A stretch of 64,000 nucleotides of DNA, taken from contig FOAY01000002.1 of NCBI GenBank assembly GCA_900109485.1, positions 82,392 through 146,391 of the forward strand, given 5' to 3'. This DNA comes from Kosakonia sacchari. GTDB lineage: Bacteria; Pseudomonadota; Gammaproteobacteria; Enterobacterales; Enterobacteriaceae. The notes under the pieces were generated by a model, which saw nothing but the letters and a program-made list of their open reading frames with translations, searched no databases and was not told where the DNA came from. Position 1 is the stretch's first letter; each line of letters opens with the position of its first letter. Made by a program: the position numbers and the translations under genes. Positions 10,399 through 17,367 of the stretch are shown piece by piece.

Positions 10399-10531
10399 GA
10401 AAACCTTATTGCGCTCACGCTTTTCCCTTCGGCTTCCGCGTTTGTTTCTGCTTCCGCAAGGGCGTTTTTCCGCTTCTTTTGCGTCAATCTGTGACGCCTG
10501 CGCAGTGATATATCTCTTCCCGAACGATTTA

Positions 10532-10547
10532 TGTGGCGCAGATCACT
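10532..10547. promoter_or_regulatory. putative CRP site upstream of the catabolic cluster
   Basis: TGTGG-cgcaga-TCACT matches the CRP pattern TGTGA-N6-TCACA at 8 of 10 positions. It lies 14 bases before the inverted repeat at 10561 and about 120 bases before the first gene, which suits catabolite control of a sugar-acid pathway. Found by pattern only. Confidence 0.45.
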
Positions 10548-10560
10548 AACGCCTTTTCCC

Positions 10561-10580
10561 TTTCCACTTTGAAGTGGAAA
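10561..10580. promoter_or_regulatory. putative operator of the catabolic cluster
   Basis: A perfect 9-bp inverted repeat, TTTCCACTT-tg-AAGTGGAAA, in the only long non-coding stretch before the cluster. The size and symmetry fit a dimeric helix-turn-helix regulator, the obvious candidate being the PRD/EIIA regulator encoded at the end of the cluster. Confidence 0.45.
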
Positions 10581-10666
10581 ACTCCTGGCTACAAACTCGT
10601 AACCCGCAACGTTAGTTTTATCTCAACGAGATGAATGGGGTACGACGAGTGAATAACGGAGCGGTA

Positions 10667-10987
10667 ATGAACGATGCCCAAGAGCGGGTGGAGCAAACGG
10701 CAACCCTGGCCGGGCGAATGCTGACGCAGGTCTATGCGCTGCTGAGCAATCACGGTATCACGCCGAATGCGGTACAGCAGCAAATGCTGACCTCCCACGT
10801 TCGCGCGATGGCGCACCGGTCGGTGACCGGCGAACCGCTGCCGGAAGTGGATGCCAGCCTGTTTGATGAAATCTCGCCTGAATCAATGAACCTGGCCCGT
10901 GAAGTGGTGGCAGCGTTTGGCAATCTTCCGGAAGAAGAAGCCTGGCTGCTGTCGGTGCATTTCGAAGTGGCAAAAGAGAACCTCTAA
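10667..10987 (+). CDS. small PRD-domain protein, YhfY-like
   Basis: About 106 residues forming a single PTS regulation domain without any DNA-binding part. This is the architecture of E. coli YhfY, which also sits beside an SFCGS/DUF2620 protein (YhfU). PRD domains are usually phosphorylated on His by PTS components; candidate His residues lie in SHVRAMAHR and LLSVHFEV. An ATG at 10631 is also open, but 10667 has GGAG five bases upstream and is preferred. The next gene follows after 11 bases. The role is inferred to be sensing PTS state or partnering the cluster's regulator. Confidence 0.7.
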   Translation: MNDAQERVEQTATLAGRMLTQVYALLSNHGITPNAVQQQMLTSHVRAMAHRSVTGEPLPEVDASLFDEISPESMNLAREVVAAFGNLPEEEAWLLSVHFEVAKENL

Positions 10988-10998
10988 GGAGCAAAAGA

Positions 10999-11361
10999 AT
11001 GGAACAAATTACCGTAGTGATTGGCGATCGTCTTGGCAAAGGTCAGAAAGTCGCAGCCGGCGTTGAAAAAGCGGGCGGCCGCGCCGTGGTGGTACCGGGC
11101 GTAGCAGCAGATATGAAACTGGGTGACGTGATGAAAGCGGAAAACGCCACCTTCGGTATTTCGTTTTGCGGCAGCGGCGGCGCGGGTGCCATCACTGCGC
11201 AGAACAAACATGGTTATAAAGCCAAATACGGCATGCGCTCCGTGGAAGAGGGCGTTACCGCCATCAATGAAGGCTGCAATGTTCTCGGCTTCGGGTTTAT
11301 GGACAAAGAAGAGTTGGGCGAGCGCCTGGTGCAGGCGTGGCAGAAAAAATACGGCGCATAA
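10999..11361 (+). CDS. glycine-rich SFCGS-family protein (DUF2620)
   Basis: A 120-residue soluble protein carrying the hallmark SFCGSGGAGAITAQN, the motif that names the family. It is homologous in type to E. coli YhfU. The start MEQITVVIGDRLGKGQK follows a strong ribosome-binding site (CTAAGGAGC). Its function is not established. The single Cys in a Gly-rich loop behind a beta strand recalls the phospho-cysteine loop of PTS EIIB proteins; this resemblance is my inference. Tightly packed with its neighbours in one transcription unit. Confidence 0.8.
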   Translation: MEQITVVIGDRLGKGQKVAAGVEKAGGRAVVVPGVAADMKLGDVMKAENATFGISFCGSGGAGAITAQNKHGYKAKYGMRSVEEGVTAINEGCNVLGFGFMDKEELGERLVQAWQKKYGA

Positions 11362-11363
11362 CC

Positions 11364-11660
11364 ATGAAAGAACAGTTCACCACCACGGTCAGGGTTAAGG
11401 GAAAAGGCGAGGCGAAAGCGCGCGCCTTCGCGGATGCGCTGAACCAGGTTCAGGCCGCGGTGATGAAAGCATCGCCGCAGATTTTACTGCGTATCGAGCC
11501 ACAGGATGTGCAGGTTGTTCATGCGCAGGAAACGATACGGAAAGAGGCGTTTTTATTCCTCTTTCTGCGTCGGGAAAGACGGACGTACAGCGTGGAGCTG
11601 GACGTCACCGTCAACGTGACCGCCATCAATCTCGATAAAGTGGACTTCGTCACGAAATAA
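11364..11660 (+). CDS. DUF4312-family protein
   Basis: A 98-residue soluble protein starting MKEQFTTTVRVKGKGEAKARAF at 11364, two bases after the SFCGS gene stop; an upstream in-frame ATG at 11337 lies inside that gene and is less likely. It has alternating beta strands (QFTTTVRVKG, ILLRIEPQDVQVVHAQE, YSVELDVTVNVTAINLDKVDF) and a basic patch, FLRRERRTY. It always appears beside SFCGS, DUF4311 and DUF4310 proteins in clusters of this type, which points to one complex. No biochemical function is known to me. Confidence 0.75.
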   Translation: MKEQFTTTVRVKGKGEAKARAFADALNQVQAAVMKASPQILLRIEPQDVQVVHAQETIRKEAFLFLFLRRERRTYSVELDVTVNVTAINLDKVDFVTK

Positions 11661-11711
11661 CTCAACGCATACCCGGTGAATCACCTCCGCTGGGTAGAAG
11701 AGGGCAGACTG

Positions 11712-12488
11712 ATGTTCTTAATCATACTAATAAAATCGCTCATCATCGGCGGCCTGGTTGGCGTCGGTGTTGGCGCGGGGGCTGCACGCATGTTCCATGC
11801 GCCGACCACACAAGGGATGGGCGCATTTCGTACACTGGGCGAACTGAATTCCTGCGAAGGCGATCCTGCATCGCATTTCTCATTCGGCTTAGGCTTCTTC
11901 TTTAACGCCTGGGCCTCGTCCGTTGCGGCGGGTTCTTTTACCCAGGACGTTGACCACCGCATCATTCCGAACTGGGGCGCGGCGGCGTTGATGGTGAAAA
12001 ACCGTAACGTCGGCGAAACCCTGCACGATCCGAAAAAGATGGCGATCGCCTGTGGCCTGATTGGCATGGTGGTTGTCACCTTCCTTAACCTGACGGCTTC
12101 TTCCGTTCCGGCGGCTTTGCAGGTCACCGCCGTTAAAGTGCTGGTTCCGGCGGCCAACCTGCTGGTGAACACCGTAATGCCGGTGATCTTCTGGCTGTCA
12201 GCCATCGACGCAGGCAAAAAATCGGGTTTCTGGGCCACCGTCTTTGGCGGCGCGGCGCAGCTGATTATGGGCAACGCCGTACCTGGCCTGGTACTGGGCA
12301 TTCTGATTGGTAAAGGTGTGGAAGAGAGCGGCTGGAACCGCGTCACCAAAGTGATGATGACGGCCATTGTCGCACTGTTTGTGCTGAGCGCCTTCTTCCG
12401 CGGCTTCGATCTGAAAATGATCGAGTCCTTCCACCTGAGCGCGCCGAACTGGCTGGAGCTCATCCACAACTCGCTCAGCGGCAAATAA
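11712..12488 (+). CDS. DUF4311-family inner-membrane protein
   Basis: 258 residues with about six hydrophobic segments, beginning MFLIILIKSLIIGGLVGVGVGAG. The conserved soluble stretch ELNSCEGDPASHFSFGLGFFFNAWASS follows the first helix. The frame is open from 11676, but the hydrophobic start at 11712, after GAAGAGGGCAG, fits the family. It is followed after 9 bases by the DUF4310 gene. The pair is probably the membrane part of a transporter; substrate unknown, with the downstream enzymes suggesting an amino sugar acid. Confidence 0.78.
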   Translation: MFLIILIKSLIIGGLVGVGVGAGAARMFHAPTTQGMGAFRTLGELNSCEGDPASHFSFGLGFFFNAWASSVAAGSFTQDVDHRIIPNWGAAALMVKNRNVGETLHDPKKMAIACGLIGMVVVTFLNLTASSVPAALQVTAVKVLVPAANLLVNTVMPVIFWLSAIDAGKKSGFWATVFGGAAQLIMGNAVPGLVLGILIGKGVEESGWNRVTKVMMTAIVALFVLSAFFRGFDLKMIESFHLSAPNWLELIHNSLSGK

Positions 12489-12497
12489 GGAAGCGAA

Positions 12498-13139
12498 ATG
12501 GAACAGAATAAAGGGTTTTGGTACGCCGACTGGTCGTTCCCGATCTTTGTTGGCCTGCTCTCTTCCGGCGTGTTCGCCGGGACACATATGTACTACCTGT
12601 ACGGCATTGGCGCGTTTAACGAAGTGGCGTTTGTTTCGATGCTGCGTTCCGGCATGGACACCGGCGTATACGGCGCGGTCGCCGCGTTTGGCGCCAGCTT
12701 CCTGTTCGCCCGCATTATCGAAGGTTCGCTGGTCGGTATTCTTGATATCGGCGGCGCAATCCAGACCGGTGTCGGCCTCGGTGTTCCGGCGCTGTTGCTG
12801 GGCGCGGGGATCCTCTTCCCGGTGGAAAACTTTGTCGCTTCGCTGGCAACCGGCCTGGTGCTTGGCCTGGCCATTGGTTACCTGATCATCCTGGCGCGTA
12901 AGTTCACCATCAACCAGAGCGATTCCACCTACGGCGCAGATGTGATGATGGGCGCGGGTAACGCATCCGGCCGCTTCCTCGGGCCGCTGATTATCCTCAG
13001 CGCGATGACTGCTTCCATTCCTATTGGTATTGGTTCGCTGGTTGGTGCTTTGCTGTTCTACCTCTGGCAGAAACCGATTACCGGCGGCGCGATCCTCGGC
13101 GCCATGCTGCTGGGCTCCATCTTCCCGGTCGCCCTTTGA
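12498..13139 (+). CDS. DUF4310-family inner-membrane protein
   Basis: 213 residues with five to six transmembrane segments rich in Gly and Ala (GGAIQTGVGLGVPALLLGAGILFP, LGPLIILSAMTASIPIGIGSLVGALLFYLW). The ATG follows AAGGAAGCG. The conserved DVMMGAGNASGRFLGP stretch could line a substrate path. It is translated directly after the DUF4311 gene, so the two probably form one membrane complex. Confidence 0.78.
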   Translation: MEQNKGFWYADWSFPIFVGLLSSGVFAGTHMYYLYGIGAFNEVAFVSMLRSGMDTGVYGAVAAFGASFLFARIIEGSLVGILDIGGAIQTGVGLGVPALLLGAGILFPVENFVASLATGLVLGLAIGYLIILARKFTINQSDSTYGADVMMGAGNASGRFLGPLIILSAMTASIPIGIGSLVGALLFYLWQKPITGGAILGAMLLGSIFPVAL

Positions 13140-13181
13140 ACCCTACGGGCGCTGCGGCGCCCGTTATTACTGGAGATTCGC

Positions 13182-14315
13182 ATGTTTGATTTACTCCTGC
13201 GCCGGGCGCGTCTGGTTGACGATACGCTGACGGATATCGCCATCAAGGCAGGGAAAATCGCCGCGCTGGGCGAGATAAACGACCCGGCGGTTAAAACGCT
13301 CGATCTGCACGGCGAACACTATGTCAGCGCCGGGTGGATTGATTCCCACGTGCACTGCTACCCGAACTCGCCGATTTACCACGATCAACCCGACAGCGTC
13401 GGCATCAACACCGGCGTGACGACGGTGATTGACGCGGGCAGTACCGGTGCTGATGATGTCGATGATTTTTATGCCATTACCCGCGAAGCGGCGACCGAAG
13501 TGTATGCGCTGCTGAACATCTCCCGCGTTGGGCTGATTGCCCAGAACGAGCTGGCCAACATGGCCAATATCGACGCGAACGCGGTGCATGACGCGGTGAA
13601 ACGCCACCCGGATTTTATCGTCGGCCTGAAAGCGCGCATGAGCAGCAGCGTGGTCGGCGAAAACGGCATCGCGCCGCTGGAGCGTGCGAAGGCGATCCAG
13701 AAAGCCAATGGCGATTTGCCGTTGATGGTGCACATCGGCAACAACCCGCCGAACCTCGATGAAATCGCTGAGCTGCTGACCTCCGGCGACATCATTACTC
13801 ACTGCTATAACGGCAAACCGAACCGCATTCTGGCTCCGGGCGGCGAGTTACGCGCTTCCGTGGCGCGCGCCATTGCGCGCGGTGTGCGTCTTGATGTTGG
13901 GCACGGCAGCGCCAGCTTCAGCTTTGCGGTGGCTAAACAGGCCATCAGCCTCGGCATTCTGCCGCAGACCATCAGTTCTGATATCTACTGCCGCAACCGG
14001 ATCGACGGCCCGGTGCGATCGCTGGCAAACGTGATGTCCAAATTCCTCGCCATTGGCCTGTCGCTGCCGCAGGTGATTGCCTGCGTGACCGACCATGCCG
14101 CCGCTGGCTTGCGTCTGAAGCATAAAGGGCGTCTTGCAGTCGGCTTTGACGCCGATCTGACCATTTTTGACCTGCGTCGCCAGTCGGTGCTGTTCACCGA
14201 TGCGGAAAACGACAGCCTGCAGGCCGAACAGTTACTCACGCCGCTGGCCGCCATTCGCGCGGGCAAAGGCTATCTGACCGAACAAGGGAGCGCAGAACAT
14301 GCCTTCGATTTATGA
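13182..14315 (+). CDS. amidohydrolase/deacetylase-family metallohydrolase
   Basis: A 377-residue member of the amidohydrolase superfamily, of the dihydroorotase/deacetylase branch. All ligands of a two-metal site are present: His56 and His58 (DSHVHCY), the carboxylated-Lys position Lys150 (IVGLKARM), His184 (MVHIGN), His207 (ITHCYN) and Asp267 (ISSDIYC). The terminal beta-strand GRLAVGFDADLTIFDL is typical. In this setting it probably removes an acyl group from an N-acyl amino sugar acid before deamination by the next enzyme. Its end overlaps the start of the lyase gene by 17 bases. Confidence 0.85.
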   Translation: MFDLLLRRARLVDDTLTDIAIKAGKIAALGEINDPAVKTLDLHGEHYVSAGWIDSHVHCYPNSPIYHDQPDSVGINTGVTTVIDAGSTGADDVDDFYAITREAATEVYALLNISRVGLIAQNELANMANIDANAVHDAVKRHPDFIVGLKARMSSSVVGENGIAPLERAKAIQKANGDLPLMVHIGNNPPNLDEIAELLTSGDIITHCYNGKPNRILAPGGELRASVARAIARGVRLDVGHGSASFSFAVAKQAISLGILPQTISSDIYCRNRIDGPVRSLANVMSKFLAIGLSLPQVIACVTDHAAAGLRLKHKGRLAVGFDADLTIFDLRRQSVLFTDAENDSLQAEQLLTPLAAIRAGKGYLTEQGSAEHAFDL

Positions 14316-15414
14316 AAAGTACAATTTAAAACAGGTGATTAACGCCTCCGGCCGGATGACCGCGCTGGGCGTTTCCACCCCGCGCCCGGAAGTGGTGGAA
14401 GCCGTGCTTGGCGGCATGAATCACTACTTCGAAATGAAAGATCTGGTGAACAAAACCGGCGAATACATTGCGAAGCTGCTGGAGGTTGAAGCGGCAACCG
14501 TTGTCTCCTGCGCCTCGGCGGGGATTGCGCAATCCGTTGCTGCGGTGCTGGTGCGCGACAGCGACTGGCTGCTGGAGAATCTGCACAGCACGGTGATGGA
14601 GAACAACGAAATCGTGCTGCCGCGCGGTCACAACGTGAACTTCGGCGCACCGGTCGGCACCATGGTGGCGCTCGGCGGCGGGAAAGTGGTGGAAGCGGGT
14701 TATGCCAACGAATGCTCCGCCGATCAGCTGGCGGCGGCAATCTCGCCGCGCACGGCCGCGATCCTCTACATCAAATCACACCACTGCGTACAAAAAAGCA
14801 TGCTCAGCGTGGAGCAGGCGGTGGTGGTGGCGCGTAAGCATAACCTGCCGCTGATTGTCGATGCCGCGGCAGAAGAGGATTTGCAATGCTACTACCGCGC
14901 CGGGGCCGATTTGGTGATTTACAGCGGCGCGAAGGCCATCGAAGGGCCAACCAGCGGGCTGGTGATCGGCAAAACCCAGTACGTTGAGTGGGTGAAACGC
15001 CAGACAGCGGGCATTGGCCGCGCCATGAAAGTCGGCAAAGAGGGCATTCTTGGCCTGACTTGCGCCATCGAACACTATCTGAGCGCCCGCAAAGAGAGCG
15101 GCGCGGAGATGGTTGCCAAAATGACGCCGTTTATCGATCAGCTCAACACGCTGCAAGGCGTGAGCGCGCGTGTCGTGTGGGACAGCGCCGGGCGCGACAT
15201 TGCCCGCAGCGAAATCAAGTTTGATGAAGCGGTAACCGGCATCGCCACCGGCGAACTGGTCAGCGCGCTGAAACAGGGTGAATACGCCATCTATTTCCGT
15301 GGCTACAAAGCCAATGAAGGCATTATCGAAGCCGATGTGCGCAGCGTGAGCGCTGAGCAACTGGCGATTGTTTATCGCCGCATCGCCGAAGAATTGAAGG
15401 AGCAACACGCATGA
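14299..15414 (+). CDS. dgaE: DgaE-family PLP-dependent ammonia-lyase
   Basis: 371 residues of fold-type I PLP enzyme in the SelA-like group. Lys212 in IYSGAKAIEGP is the expected Schiff-base lysine and Asp188 (IVDAAAEED) the pyridine-nitrogen partner. Characterised DgaE converts D-glucosaminate-6-phosphate to 2-keto-3-deoxy-6-phosphogluconate plus ammonia. Here the gene lacks the usual dgaABCD PTS transporter and stands with the DUF4310/4311 system, so the real substrate could be a different amino sugar acid. Start and stop codons overlap its neighbours, implying translational coupling. Confidence 0.85.
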   Translation: MPSIYEKYNLKQVINASGRMTALGVSTPRPEVVEAVLGGMNHYFEMKDLVNKTGEYIAKLLEVEAATVVSCASAGIAQSVAAVLVRDSDWLLENLHSTVMENNEIVLPRGHNVNFGAPVGTMVALGGGKVVEAGYANECSADQLAAAISPRTAAILYIKSHHCVQKSMLSVEQAVVVARKHNLPLIVDAAAEEDLQCYYRAGADLVIYSGAKAIEGPTSGLVIGKTQYVEWVKRQTAGIGRAMKVGKEGILGLTCAIEHYLSARKESGAEMVAKMTPFIDQLNTLQGVSARVVWDSAGRDIARSEIKFDEAVTGIATGELVSALKQGEYAIYFRGYKANEGIIEADVRSVSAEQLAIVYRRIAEELKEQHA

Positions 15415-16151
15415 AACTGACCCCGAACTTTTACCGCGATCGCGTCTGCCTGAACGTGCTGGCGGGAAGCAAAGAGAACGCCAGCGCTATCTATGAAGCG
15501 GCTGAAGGCTATGTGCTGGTCGGCGTACTGTCCAAAAATTACCCGGACGTGGCGTCGGCGGTAGCGGATATGCGCGACTACGCGGCGCGTATCGATAACG
15601 CGCTCTCTGTCGGCCTGGGCGCAGGCGATCCGAACCAGTCGGCGATGGTCAGCGCCATCTCCCGCGACGTGCAGCCGCAGCACGTCAACCAGGTGTTTAC
15701 CGGCGTGGCAACCAGCCGCGCGCTGCTTGGGCAGAATGACACAGTGGTTAACGGCCTGGTCTCGCCGACCGGCACGCCAGGGTTGGTGAAAATATCCACC
15801 GGGCCGCTCAGCAGCCAGGCGGCCGACGGTATTGTGCCAGTGGAAACCGCCATTGCACTGCTGAAGGATATGGGCGGTAGCTCGATTAAATATTTCCCGA
15901 TGGGCGGGCTGAAGTGCCGTGATGAGTTTCAGGCGGTTGCCGATGCCTGTGCGCGTCATGACTTCTGGCTGGAGCCGACCGGCGGTATCGATCTGGAGAA
16001 CTACAGCGACATCCTGCGCATCGCGCTGGAAGCGGGCGTCAGCAAAATTATCCCGCATATTTACAGCTCGATTATCGATAAAGCGAGTGGTGATACCCGT
16101 CCGGCGGATGTACGCCAGTTACTGGCAATGACCAAAGCGTTAGTGAAGTAA
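15411..16151 (+). CDS. dgaF: DgaF-family 2-dehydro-3-deoxy-phosphogluconate aldolase
   Basis: 246 residues. The family cleaves KDGP to pyruvate and D-glyceraldehyde-3-phosphate, so it completes the route begun by the lyase. Lys160 in SSIKYFPMGG is the probable Schiff-base lysine of a class I aldolase. The ATGA overlap with the lyase gene (4 bases) couples their translation. After the stop there is a short gap holding a CCCTCCCAC-aacc-GGTGGGAGGG hairpin before the lactonase gene. Confidence 0.87.
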   Translation: MKLTPNFYRDRVCLNVLAGSKENASAIYEAAEGYVLVGVLSKNYPDVASAVADMRDYAARIDNALSVGLGAGDPNQSAMVSAISRDVQPQHVNQVFTGVATSRALLGQNDTVVNGLVSPTGTPGLVKISTGPLSSQAADGIVPVETAIALLKDMGGSSIKYFPMGGLKCRDEFQAVADACARHDFWLEPTGGIDLENYSDILRIALEAGVSKIIPHIYSSIIDKASGDTRPADVRQLLAMTKALVK

Positions 16152-16159
16152 ACATCCTG

Positions 16160-16183
16160 CCCTCCCACAACCGGTGGGAGGGA
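16160..16183 (+). terminator. intercistronic hairpin between the aldolase and lactonase genes
   Basis: The inverted repeat CCCTCCCACA-acc-GGTGGGAGGG lies just after the aldolase stop. No T-run follows, so it more likely protects the upstream mRNA or lowers read-through into the lactonase and regulator genes than ends transcription. Confidence 0.4.
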
Positions 16184-16207
16184 AATGCACACCATAAAGG
16201 AGCCACC

Positions 16208-17353
16208 ATGCACACTGCCCGTCATCTGCTTGCTGCTTCACTCTCCCTTCTGGCGACCAGCGCCATTGCTCAGACGCAGTACGCCTGGGTGGGAACCTAC
16301 AACCCCAACGGCGAAGGCGTTTACCGCTTTACCGTTGACCCGCAATCGGGCGCGCTGAGTAACAAAACGCTGGTCAGCACGCTGCCGAATGCGGCGCAGC
16401 TTACCGTTTCGCCGGATAGCAAAACGTTGTATGTCGCCAGCGAAGTGGAAAAGGGCGTGGTGCAGGCGCTGCGTATTGGCGATAACGGCGCATTGCAGGA
16501 GCTGAACCAGGTATCATCCGGCGGTGCCGGGCCGGTTTATCTGGCGCTGACGCCGAATGGGCGCTATCTGCTGGTGGCGAATTATGTCAGTGGTACGATT
16601 GCCGTACTGTCGGTAAAAGCCGACGGTAGCCTCGGCGAGGCGGTGGACAGCCATCAGGATCAGGGCGAACCGGGAGCCGCCAAACCCGCAGCAGCCGTGG
16701 AGGGCAGCTTTGCCATCAGCGATCATAACGGCCCGCATGCGCATATGATTGCCGCCGATCCTCAGGGGAAATTTGTCTTCTCGACCGATCTGGGCCTGGA
16801 TCGCATTTATCAGTACCGCCAGGAGGCGCAGAGTGGCAAGTTAACGCCTAATGAGCCTCCTTTTATCAACGCGTCTTCAAAAGGCGCCGGGCCACGTCAC
16901 TTTGTCTTTACGCCAAAAGGTGATGGGCTGTGGTTGATCAATGAAGAGGCTTCAACGTTGACGTATTACACGCTGGACAGCGCCAGCGGAACGCTGAAAG
17001 AGGGCAAAACCACCTCGGCGCTGCCAGCAACGTACAAAGGCACCAGCTTTGCCGCCGGTCTGGTACTCAGCCGGGATGGTAAACAACTGTATGTGGCTAA
17101 CCGTCTGCATAACAGCGTGGCGCACTTTAGCGTACAGCCGGATGGCACGCTGGCGCATCAGGATGATGTCTGGACGCGCGGCGACTATCCGCGCTCGCTG
17201 ACGCTGGATAAGCAGGGGCGCTGGCTGTACGTCATGAATCAGCGCAGCGACAATATCACCCGTTTTCGCGTTGCGAAGGACGGTAAGCTAAGTTTTGTGC
17301 CGGATTACACACCGGTGGGTAGCCCATCTCAGATGGTCATTTCCTCTCACTAA
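16208..17353 (+). CDS. periplasmic lactonase-family beta-propeller protein
   Basis: 381 residues with a signal peptide (MHTARHLLAASLSLLATSAIAQ) and a repeated WD-like pattern (LTVSPDSKTLYVASE, LALTPNGRYLLVANY, LVLSRDGKQLYVANR, LTLDKQGRWLYVMNQ) typical of seven-bladed 6-phosphogluconolactonase-type propellers. The cytoplasmic relative Pgl has no signal peptide; this one is exported. It probably opens a sugar lactone to the free acid in the periplasm so that it can be imported by the cluster's transporter. The conserved PRHF segment (AGPRHFVFTPKG) is present. Confidence 0.85.
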   Translation: MHTARHLLAASLSLLATSAIAQTQYAWVGTYNPNGEGVYRFTVDPQSGALSNKTLVSTLPNAAQLTVSPDSKTLYVASEVEKGVVQALRIGDNGALQELNQVSSGGAGPVYLALTPNGRYLLVANYVSGTIAVLSVKADGSLGEAVDSHQDQGEPGAAKPAAAVEGSFAISDHNGPHAHMIAADPQGKFVFSTDLGLDRIYQYRQEAQSGKLTPNEPPFINASSKGAGPRHFVFTPKGDGLWLINEEASTLTYYTLDSASGTLKEGKTTSALPATYKGTSFAAGLVLSRDGKQLYVANRLHNSVAHFSVQPDGTLAHQDDVWTRGDYPRSLTLDKQGRWLYVMNQRSDNITRFRVAKDGKLSFVPDYTPVGSPSQMVISSH

Positions 17354-17367
17354 GCCAGGAGACTGAC

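Noticed and set aside
10531-10550. Sigma-54 promoter (TGGC...TGC) upstream of the sugar-acid cluster
   Set aside because: TGGCGCAGATCAC lacks the GC element at the required -12 spacing, and the cluster regulator shows no sigma-54 activator domain.
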